NCBI RefSeq assembly: GCF_015207265.1
Contig: NZ_JADEXE010000032.1
Location: 1 to 37,057 of the forward strand
DNA length: 37,057 bases
Reading direction: 5' to 3'
From: Nodosilinea sp. LEGE 07298
Lineage (GTDB): Bacteria > Cyanobacteriota > Cyanobacteriia > Phormidesmidales > Phormidesmidaceae
Both the position numbers and the translations under genes were made by a program. The notes beneath the pieces are model-generated. The model saw only the letters and a list, made by a program, of their open reading frames with translations, was not told the DNA's origin and did no database searches. Numbering within the stretch: position 1 is the stretch's first letter; the number at the start of each line of letters is the position of its first letter. Below are positions 8,721 through 15,479 of the stretch, in pieces.

Positions 8721-8810
8721 CGTAGATAGGATAAGTGTGCCTAGGAATATGTTTTCTCCCGGTGCCCCCAGTGGCATTTGCACCTTAAACCCTCGCTATT
8801 CTTTATTGCC

Positions 8811-9236
8811 ATGACGTCATCTCGTCGCAACCGCAGCCGGTCTAAACGGCGCGCCATCTACTGTCCTGACCACGGCACCTACCTCGACAGCGTTAGCCAA
8901 AAGTACCCGCTCTACACCACCCAACCCGAGCATTTGCAGCAGCGAGGCTTGAGTCGATTGCGATCGCTTACCGTGATTGCAGGCTACGGCACTGTTTCCC
9001 TAACAGGTGAATGGCTCGAAGCCTTTTGGTGCGACCATTGCCAAGAAACTCGCTGGTACCACGTCCACAGAACCACTGCCAACCAATACACGATTGAAAT
9101 TGCCCCAGAAACCCTCTGGATGCAGGCCAGCGGCGTTATTTTACCCACCGGCAACCCCACCGTCAGCGAGTTTACCCGCCGTCAAGCCCGCCAAACCCAG
9201 TACCAGGGCATCAAAGATTTTCATCGTATTGGCTAA
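8811..9236 (+). CDS. Small conserved hypothetical protein with possible zinc ribbon
   Basis: A 141-residue protein starting at ATG 8811. A TTG at 8778 could add 11 residues (including LFF), but the ATG is followed directly by a basic SSRRNRSRSKRR tract and is the more natural start. Two metal-ligand-like pairs are visible, CPDH (C18, H21) and CDHC (C74, C77), so a single zinc-binding fold is plausible. The rest (RWYHVHRT, TRRQARQTQYQGIKDFHRIG) is basic and soluble. I have the impression of a short conserved cyanobacterial protein but do not recognise a named family. It is 54 bases before the ABC ATPase gene on the same strand. Its role in the locus is unknown. Confidence 0.72.
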   Translation: MTSSRRNRSRSKRRAIYCPDHGTYLDSVSQKYPLYTTQPEHLQQRGLSRLRSLTVIAGYGTVSLTGEWLEAFWCDHCQETRWYHVHRTTANQYTIEIAPETLWMQASGVILPTGNPTVSEFTRRQARQTQYQGIKDFHRIG

Positions 9237-9290
9237 AGACATCCTTTAAAACGTCAGAATTGATCACGGCAACCTCTTACCAATGCTTTA

Positions 9291-10583
9291 ATGTCTGATA
9301 CCGTCATTCGCGTTGAAAATCTGGGCAAAAAATACATCATTGGCCATCAGCAGCAAGAGCGCTATACCGCCCTGCGAGATGTATTGGCCAACAAGGCGAA
9401 AGGTATTACCCAGCTTTTTAATCCAAAATCCAAAATCCAAAATCCAGCATTTGAGGAGTTTTGGGCCTTAAAAGATGTGTCGTTTGAGGTCAAACAGGGC
9501 GATCGCATCGGCATCATTGGCCGCAATGGCGCAGGCAAATCCACCCTGCTCAAAATCCTCAGCCGCATTACCGAACCCACAGAAGGGCGCATTAGCATCA
9601 AGGGCCGAGTCGCTAGCCTTCTAGAAGTCGGTACAGGGTTCCATCCAGAGCTAACAGGCCGCGAGAATATCTACCTCAACGGAGCCATCCTAGGGATGGG
9701 CAAAGTAGAGATTCGCCGCAAGTTTGATGAAATCGTCGCTTTTGCAGAGGTAGAGAAGTTTTTAGATACGCCGGTTAAGCGCTACAGCAGTGGTATGTAT
9801 GTTCGACTGGCATTTGCTGTAGCCGCTCACCTAGAACCCGAAATTTTGGTGGTAGATGAAGTATTAGCAGTGGGCGATGCCGCATTCCAAAAAAAGTGCT
9901 TAGGCAAAATGGAAGACGTAGCAGAGCGGGAAGGACGCACAGTTCTATTCGTAAGTCACAATATGGCAACAATACAGAATTTGTGCAACCACATTATTTT
10001 TTTAGATCATGGGCAGGTTAATGCGCGAGGAGCACCCAATACCACAATTCAGCTTTATTTAAATGCGGGAGTCACTTCTCAAGAATGGAGCGACTTGTAT
10101 AAAATCAAGCAGCGCAGAGGAGAGGGAAAACTAAGGTTTGTAAGGCTAGAATTGCTAGATTCTCAAGATAGACCAATTAATGCGGCATTGTCTGGGGAAA
10201 AATTAGGAATTAGGTTGTTTTTCTCCAGTTTCTCAGAAAAAACAACTTATAAAAATTGTCGCATAGGCGTTGCTATAACGACTATTTCCGGCACAAATAT
10301 CGTGCTTTCTACTGAGATGATATGCAACGATGAAATCGATATCAATGATCAAGACTTCATAGACTTTTTTATTAAAAAGCTTCCTCTTTCTGAAGGAAAT
10401 TATTCATTGACGCTTTTTGCTGAATCTAATGGAATTATTCAAGATTGGATAACAGAAGGAATTCAATTTTCTGTCGAAGGTGGTGATTTTTACGGTACAG
10501 GGAAGCCTTGTCCAATTGGTTATCAGGGGAAAAGCGTTCTCGTAGATTTTTCGGTAGCCAAAAATTCTTATGAGTATGCATAG
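9291..10583 (+). CDS. ABC transporter ATPase for polysaccharide export, Wzt-like with C-terminal glycan-binding domain
   Basis: A 430-residue ATPase of the O-antigen/teichoic-acid type (Wzt, RfbB, TagH group). Walker A is GRNGAGKST (77-85), the signature is YSSGM (165-169), Walker B is ILVVDE with D189/E190, and the switch histidine is H223. The long N-terminal loop before Walker A is typical of this subfamily. Residues about 265-430 form a Wzt C-terminal-like beta domain, which in characterised members recognises the finished, capped glycan. No Wzm-like permease is encoded anywhere in this window, so the partner must lie elsewhere. Residues 44-53 (NPKSKIQNPA) are encoded by a heptamer repeat. 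Base composition changes from HIP1-bearing, GC-moderate DNA in the ATPase part to AT-rich in the C-terminal part, suggesting recombination inside the gene. Confidence 0.93.
   Translation: MSDTVIRVENLGKKYIIGHQQQERYTALRDVLANKAKGITQLFNPKSKIQNPAFEEFWALKDVSFEVKQGDRIGIIGRNGAGKSTLLKILSRITEPTEGRISIKGRVASLLEVGTGFHPELTGRENIYLNGAILGMGKVEIRRKFDEIVAFAEVEKFLDTPVKRYSSGMYVRLAFAVAAHLEPEILVVDEVLAVGDAAFQKKCLGKMEDVAEREGRTVLFVSHNMATIQNLCNHIIFLDHGQVNARGAPNTTIQLYLNAGVTSQEWSDLYKIKQRRGEGKLRFVRLELLDSQDRPINAALSGEKLGIRLFFSSFSEKTTYKNCRIGVAITTISGTNIVLSTEMICNDEIDINDQDFIDFFIKKLPLSEGNYSLTLFAESNGIIQDWITEGIQFSVEGGDFYGTGKPCPIGYQGKSVLVDFSVAKNSYEYA
9421..9446 (+). repeat. Heptamer short tandem repeat inside the Wzt-like gene
   Basis: ATCCAAA repeats at 9421, 9428 and 9435 with a partial fourth unit to 9446. 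This is the CCAAAAT type of short tandem repeat common in filamentous cyanobacteria, usually between genes. Here three units (21 bases) keep the frame and encode NPKSKIQNPA just before the ATP-binding core. Confidence 0.85.
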
Positions 10584-11298
10584 AAAGCCATTACTTAACA
10601 GAGTTTCTCATAAACTCATGAGCTATTTCAATGTTTTTCCATGCGATAAAAATCTAGAAGTCTTATCCCACAATCTTAAAGAGAAGTATGGCTATCAACA
10701 TACAAAAGTTTTACAGAAGCCAGTTGACGCTGACTATGAACCTTTACCTTGGTTTACATATCCAGCCATAGAATACCTAGCCCAACTAGATTTAAGTAGT
10801 AAAACAATTTTTGAGTGGGGTTCAGGAAACTCATCGCTATTTTTAGCAAGACGTTGCAAGCAAATTACAAGTATTGAAAGTAATAAAGAGTGGTACGAAT
10901 ACTGTAACCAAAAATTATTACCTAACCAAAAAATTCTTTTCCGAGAAGAATTAGAATTTGTTGAAGCCATAGATGAGTCACCCTCAAAATTCGACTTGAT
11001 AATTATAGATTCCTTGCGTAGAGGTGAGTGTGCCAAGAAAGCTATAAAACATCTTAATAGCGGAGGGCTAATTATATTAGACAACTCAGACTGGCATCCT
11101 AATACTTCTGCTTTTTTAAAGGATAGTTGCAACTTATTGGAAGTAGACATGCATGGATTCGGGCCGATCAATGATTACTCTTGGACGACATCTCTGTTCT
11201 TCCATCGCGATTTTAATTTCTTTTCGAGAGAAAATAAGCAGCCTACAATTTCAAAGGCAGGAATTGAGCAAATATCGAAACACGATTATATTCAATAG
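10570..11298 (+). CDS. Class I SAM-dependent methyltransferase-like protein
   Basis: A 242-residue protein overlapping the end of the Wzt-like gene by 14 bases. An ATG two codons later (10576) is equally possible. The Rossmann methyltransferase signs are motif I IFEWGSGNSS (80-89), the acidic ribose-contact segment TSIESN with E103, motif FDLIIIDS (141-148), and GGLIILDNSD (165-174). Residues DN after the last strand recall the O-methyltransferase/FkbM-adjacent type. The role would be methylation of a sugar hydroxyl or other group on the polymer. Tight translational coupling to the ABC ATPase is notable because terminal methylation is a known stop-and-export signal recognised by Wzt C-terminal domains in other systems. 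A link here is inference. The substrate is unknown. Confidence 0.8.
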   Translation: MSMHRKPLLNRVSHKLMSYFNVFPCDKNLEVLSHNLKEKYGYQHTKVLQKPVDADYEPLPWFTYPAIEYLAQLDLSSKTIFEWGSGNSSLFLARRCKQITSIESNKEWYEYCNQKLLPNQKILFREELEFVEAIDESPSKFDLIIIDSLRRGECAKKAIKHLNSGGLIILDNSDWHPNTSAFLKDSCNLLEVDMHGFGPINDYSWTTSLFFHRDFNFFSRENKQPTISKAGIEQISKHDYIQ

Positions 11299-11339
11299 TA
11301 TTTCTTGTCTGTGTTTAGTCTAATTTCACACAAAGGCCG

Positions 11340-12074
11340 ATGACCAAGAATGCTCTAGCAAAATACACTAGAAGAATAAGTAAAACTGTAAAAGTAGCGT
11401 TCCAGAAAACATTTGTTTACCATTTCCAGGTATATAACCATCACACCCTGTCTTTTTCTCAGGAAGGAGAAGATCGAATACTGGTTCGACTATTTGGACG
11501 CCAAGAAAATGGTTTTTATATTGATGTAGGTGCTCACCACCCTCAGCGGTTTTCAAACACCTATCTCTTTTATTTAAAGGGGTGGCGCGGCATTAACATT
11601 GATGCTATGCCAGGTAGCATGGATTTATTCAAAGCTATTCGACCAGAAGATATAAATATTGAAGCAGCGATTTCTAGCTCTTCAGAATGCATAACGTATT
11701 TCATGTTTGATGAACCTGCACTAAACGGCTTCTCAAAAGAAGTTTCCTTAAAGCGAAATTTTAGTTCTAGAAATAATATCGTTGGTGAGAAGTTGATAAA
11801 GACAAAGAAATTATCAGAAATTCTTGATGAGTATCTGCCAACAGGGCAAACAATTGACTTCTTAAGTATTGATGTAGAAGGGCTTGATTATCAAGTTTTG
11901 CTATCTAATGACTGGTCAAAATACAGGCCTAGAATTATTTTAATTGAAGAACTGTCTGTGAATTTAGATTCTATGATTTCCTCCTCTAGAATAAAATCTT
12001 TACTAGAAGGCTATGGATATAAACTATTTGCTAAAACCTTTAATACAACGTTTTATCGACTTATATCGATTTAG
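11340..12074 (+). CDS. FkbM-family methyltransferase
   Basis: A 244-residue protein with the FkbM (Methyltransf_21) layout: FYIDVGAHHPQRFSNT (59-74) is the SAM-binding motif I with the family's GAHHP variant. GWRGINIDAMPGS (81-93) is the ribose-binding loop, and IDFLSIDVEGLDYQVL (172-187) is the highly conserved family block. FkbM enzymes methylate hydroxyl groups of macrolides and many surface glycans. Start ATG 11340 follows an AAAGG at 11332-11336. It lies 41 bases after the previous methyltransferase and three bases before the next glycosyltransferase, so it is probably in the same operon. The family is confident; the substrate is not. Confidence 0.9.
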   Translation: MTKNALAKYTRRISKTVKVAFQKTFVYHFQVYNHHTLSFSQEGEDRILVRLFGRQENGFYIDVGAHHPQRFSNTYLFYLKGWRGINIDAMPGSMDLFKAIRPEDINIEAAISSSSECITYFMFDEPALNGFSKEVSLKRNFSSRNNIVGEKLIKTKKLSEILDEYLPTGQTIDFLSIDVEGLDYQVLLSNDWSKYRPRIILIEELSVNLDSMISSSRIKSLLEGYGYKLFAKTFNTTFYRLISI

Positions 12075-12077
12075 CTT

Positions 12078-13010
12078 ATGTCTTGTTCTACCCCGGTCGT
12101 CTTTATCATCTTTCGTCGCCCTGATCTTACGGCTCAAGTTTTTGAAGCCATTCGTCAGGCACAACCTAAGAAGTTATTAATAGTAGCTGACGGCCCTCGC
12201 AATGGAGAAGAGACTGCACTATGTCAGCAGGCTAGAGCCATCACAGAAAATATTGATTGGAATTGCGAAGTAATACGAAATTACTCTGAGGTTAATTTGG
12301 GATGTCGTGATCGAGTTTCCACTGGCCTAGCTTGGACTTTTGAAAAAGTCGAAGAGGCAATTATTTTAGAAGACGATTGTTTACCACACCCATCATTTTT
12401 CCACTACTGCGAGGTTCTATTAGAAAAATATAGATTTGATACACGAATCATGCAAATAGGTGGGAATAATTCATTATGCACTCCTATTGACCTCAAGGAT
12501 TCCTATTATTTTTCTGGCCTTGTCCATATCTGGGGTTGGGCCACATGGAAACGCTCTTGGAAACTATTTGATCCCAGTATTAAGAACTGGCCTATCATTA
12601 AAAATGAATATCCTGAGATTTTAGATATTTTTGAAAATCCTAGAAAAATTAAGGAACGAATTAGAACATTTGACAATGTTTTTGAGGGGAAAATAGATGC
12701 TTGGGGTTATTCTTGGTTATTTTGTGTGATTACTCAACATGGTTTATCTATATTGCCTTCTGTAAACTTAGTATCTAACATAGGCTTTAGAGAAGATGCT
12801 GCTCACACGACTAATTCAAATTCACCACGATCCAACCTTCCGAACAGGGAAATAGGCTTTCCTTTAAACCACCCTAACTTTGTAATTCGCAGCAGGTCTG
12901 CCGATCAGAAATATCTAAGGTTAGATAAAGCTAAAAATAGCTTAAAATTTATAAACTTTGTGCAAAACAGTTCGGCATTTAAAGTACTAAAAGATTTCTT
13001 TTCACGTTAA
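12078..13010 (+). CDS. GT-A-like glycosyltransferase, HlpA/GNT-I-like family (copy 1)
   Basis: A 310-residue protein of the family often annotated in cyanobacteria as hemolytic protein HlpA-like or nucleotide-diphospho-sugar transferase. It opens with a GT-A strand (TPVVFIIFRRPD), has LLIVADGPR (33-41), an EDD metal-binding triad in AIILEDDC (94-101), and the characteristic HIWGWATWKRSW block. These match GT-A folds that bind a metal and a nucleotide sugar. A second copy lies at 15480-16418. Over the first 110 residues I count about 76 identities, about 69 percent. The copies flank the radical-SAM/pyruvyltransferase gene. The gene starts three bases after the FkbM stop. The hemolysin label has no support from the sequence; a glycosyltransferase role fits the locus. 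Confidence 0.82.
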   Translation: MSCSTPVVFIIFRRPDLTAQVFEAIRQAQPKKLLIVADGPRNGEETALCQQARAITENIDWNCEVIRNYSEVNLGCRDRVSTGLAWTFEKVEEAIILEDDCLPHPSFFHYCEVLLEKYRFDTRIMQIGGNNSLCTPIDLKDSYYFSGLVHIWGWATWKRSWKLFDPSIKNWPIIKNEYPEILDIFENPRKIKERIRTFDNVFEGKIDAWGYSWLFCVITQHGLSILPSVNLVSNIGFREDAAHTTNSNSPRSNLPNREIGFPLNHPNFVIRSRSADQKYLRLDKAKNSLKFINFVQNSSAFKVLKDFFSR

Positions 13011-13015
13011 TTATT

Positions 13016-13027
13016 TAGCTATAGCTA
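13016..13027. repeat. 12-base palindrome after glycosyltransferase copy 1
   Basis: TAGCTATAGCTA is perfectly self-complementary and sits five bases after the stop codon at 13010, directly before the larger inverted repeat. It may be part of one composite terminator structure. Confidence 0.35.
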
Positions 13028-13028
13028 G

Positions 13029-13062
13029 ATTTAGGTTTAGCTTACTTAAGCTAAACCTAAAT
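13029..13062 (+). terminator. Long perfect inverted repeat, probable terminator or processing hairpin
   Basis: TTTAGGTTTAGCTTA (13030-13044) and its exact reverse complement (13047-13061) are separated by only two bases, with one more pair outside. There is no T run, so termination would be of the non-canonical kind. It lies in the 144-base gap between copy 1 of the glycosyltransferase and the radical-SAM fusion, where the operon could be split or attenuated. Confidence 0.5.
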
Positions 13063-13154
13063 TAGATTGCCTATTTAATATAGCTCTTTGCACAAAAATA
13101 ACTGCATAAATAATCTATATTTGAATTACATTATGTTGAGTTTATCTAGAAAGT

Positions 13155-15461
13155 ATGAGCAATAAAGTGAAAAACTATATAAAAGCTAACTTGGGATCTA
13201 AACAGTTAGGGTTTGCCAAAAAAATACTAAAAGCAATATCGCTGCCTCAACAAGCTTTTGATGAATCTGTTGGAGCATATTTAAACAATTTTTTCCCTTC
13301 AAAGCCTGAAACGCTTAATTTACTCGTTAATGACGTTTGCAACTCTCGTTGTCAGATGTGCTTGATCTGGCAGAATAAAAAAGATAAAGAACTCACTCCT
13401 GATGAACTGTCAGATATTCTGTCTGATGGTCTCTTTGAAAATATAAAATATATAGGAGTTAGTGGAGGAGAGCCAACTCTTCGTTCAGATTTACCAGAAA
13501 TCTATAAGGCAATTTGTTCAAAGAGTCCAAAGATTAAATCAACTGGCGTTATCACCAACGGAATCATTCATGATGTTGTAAAAAAAAGGATTTTAGAATC
13601 AGCAGCAATCTGCCAAGAGCATGGTATAAATTTCAATATCATGATCTCTATAGACGGAATAGAAGAAATTCATGACATTGTACGAGGCCGAAAAGATAAC
13701 TTCGAGTCAGCAGTCTCACTGCTGAAATTTTTCCATGAAGAAACAGATATCCCTACATCCTTCGGATGCACAATTACAACGTCCAATGCTCTTTATGTAG
13801 ATGAGTTACTAGATTATGCAAAAGCTGAAAGACTATATGGTCGTTTCCGTGTGGCGGAGTATATAAATCGACTTTATAATGCTAAACAAACTCAGTTTAT
13901 TCGTTCATTTGACGACAAAACATCTTATCATTTAGGTCTCTTTTTCTTTCGTGCTGAGCATGATTTCGAGACAGCTCCTTCTATTAAAAAAACTTACAAG
14001 AATATTCGTGGAATGCTTGCTGAAAACAAACCTAGGTTTATGGGTTGTCCTTATCAGTCTAAAGCTGTCGTTCTCTCGGCTAAAGGAGAGCTGTTATATT
14101 GCTCACCTAAATCACCTTCATTGGGTAGCACATTAGATAATTCAGCTAAAAAACTTTATTTTTCTAACCTATTTAAAAGAAAAGAAATCATAGAAAAAGA
14201 GTGCTCTAATTGCATTCATGATTATCATGTCCCCTTAACGGCTCGAGAAACTGTAACTTCTTACATTCAAGCAAAGAAAAGAAGAAATAAGTATTCATGT
14301 TTGAACTTGCTGAAATCAGCCTTCAAACTCTCAAGAAAAGTAGAAGTGATTGAAGTCCCAGCTAATCTCTCCAGTGAAAGTGTATTAGTTGTTGGTTGGT
14401 ACGGAACAGAAACTGCTGGAGACAAGGCTATTTTATGGTCAATAATTAATAACCTTAGATCTCGTGAGCATCCACCCCAAAATATTTACTTAAGTAGTTT
14501 ATACCCTTTCATCTCTCAATGGACGTTGAAGGAGATGAGTCTTGATAATATATCAATTGTTGAAACTTACTCAAAAGAATTTGAAGCAACTTGCAATAAA
14601 ACTGATGAAGTCGTAGTTGGCGGCGGTCCACTAATGGATATTGAAGCTCTAGGTCATATTTTGTATGCTTTCATTCAAGCAACTAAGAATAACGCTATTA
14701 CAAGAGTTGAAGGCTGCGGAATTGGCCCGCTCAAAAGCCCTCTTTATATGAGTGTTGTATCTGAAATTTTCATTTTATCAAGTCATATTACTCTTCGGGA
14801 TAAAGCATCGACAGCCCGATCACTCCAAGAACTTTCAGCAGCAAAAGCAACTACTATCCCTGATCCAGCGACTGAATACGTTCGTTTTGTAAAGAACTCA
14901 GGTCTTTTGGAAAAAAGCAGGCCTATTCTTGGTGCTGGAAAAAATATTTCATGCTTTTTGAGAGAATGGTCAGTCGAGTATCGAGGCGATCTGAGTCAAG
15001 CTGAATTTAATGCTGTTAAACTTCAGTTTGAAAAACAGTTAGCTCAACTAGTGCTAAAAATATCTGACAAAAAAAAGCTAAATGTTCATCTACTGCCCAT
15101 GCACACTTTCCATGTTGGCGGAGATGATCGTGTATTCAATAGAAAGTTTGCGAAAAAGATAACTTCCTTGGCTATAGAGAACCAAATACAAATTGATGTA
15201 GCTTTTGCAAGAGGCCCTATATCTCCAATTGAAATTCTTCAAAGCATGTACCACTCACAACTTAGCTTATGTATGAGATTCCATTCAGTGCTTTTTGCCG
15301 AAAACCTTGGAGTACCTTATCTTGCGATTGATTACACCAACGGGGGTAAAATTCGAGCTTTTCTAGAGAGCAAAAATAAGCTTGATAGACTAATTTCTTT
15401 GCAGGACATAGCTTTAGGTATCTGGCAAGACAAGCTTAAATGTATTGAAGAATGTGCTTGA
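13155..15461 (+). CDS. Radical-SAM/Twitch protein fused to polysaccharide pyruvyl transferase
   Basis: A single 768-residue frame with two enzyme modules. Residues about 50-360 are radical SAM: the cluster motif C62xxxC66xxC69 in NDVCNSRCQMCLIW, SGGEPTLR (103-110), STGVITNGI and SIDGIEEIHDIVRGR. A C-X12-G-X4-C motif (C298, G311, C316) and CxxC (C350, C353) fit a Twitch-type single auxiliary iron-sulfur cluster rather than a full SPASM. Residues about 408-735 are a PF04230-type pyruvyl transferase: VLVVGWYGTETAGDKA (410-425), VVGGGPLMD near 489-494, and LCMRFHSVLFAENLGVP with R708 and H710. Known relatives of the second module add pyruvate from PEP as a ketal to sugars. Radical SAM enzymes with Twitch clusters can oxidise or rearrange sugar carbons. 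I infer coupled sugar modification and pyruvylation. The DNA is AT-rich, unlike the flanks of the locus. Start ATG 13155. Confidence 0.9.
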   Translation: MSNKVKNYIKANLGSKQLGFAKKILKAISLPQQAFDESVGAYLNNFFPSKPETLNLLVNDVCNSRCQMCLIWQNKKDKELTPDELSDILSDGLFENIKYIGVSGGEPTLRSDLPEIYKAICSKSPKIKSTGVITNGIIHDVVKKRILESAAICQEHGINFNIMISIDGIEEIHDIVRGRKDNFESAVSLLKFFHEETDIPTSFGCTITTSNALYVDELLDYAKAERLYGRFRVAEYINRLYNAKQTQFIRSFDDKTSYHLGLFFFRAEHDFETAPSIKKTYKNIRGMLAENKPRFMGCPYQSKAVVLSAKGELLYCSPKSPSLGSTLDNSAKKLYFSNLFKRKEIIEKECSNCIHDYHVPLTARETVTSYIQAKKRRNKYSCLNLLKSAFKLSRKVEVIEVPANLSSESVLVVGWYGTETAGDKAILWSIINNLRSREHPPQNIYLSSLYPFISQWTLKEMSLDNISIVETYSKEFEATCNKTDEVVVGGGPLMDIEALGHILYAFIQATKNNAITRVEGCGIGPLKSPLYMSVVSEIFILSSHITLRDKASTARSLQELSAAKATTIPDPATEYVRFVKNSGLLEKSRPILGAGKNISCFLREWSVEYRGDLSQAEFNAVKLQFEKQLAQLVLKISDKKKLNVHLLPMHTFHVGGDDRVFNRKFAKKITSLAIENQIQIDVAFARGPISPIEILQSMYHSQLSLCMRFHSVLFAENLGVPYLAIDYTNGGKIRAFLESKNKLDRLISLQDIALGIWQDKLKCIEECA

Positions 15462-15479
15462 GTTTATCTTGAACAAGCC

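Noticed and set aside
8811-8820. ATGACGTCAT palindrome at the small zinc-ribbon start codon, with a second copy at 17152-17161
   Set aside because: Ten-base palindrome in only two copies with no shared position relative to genes; likely chance.
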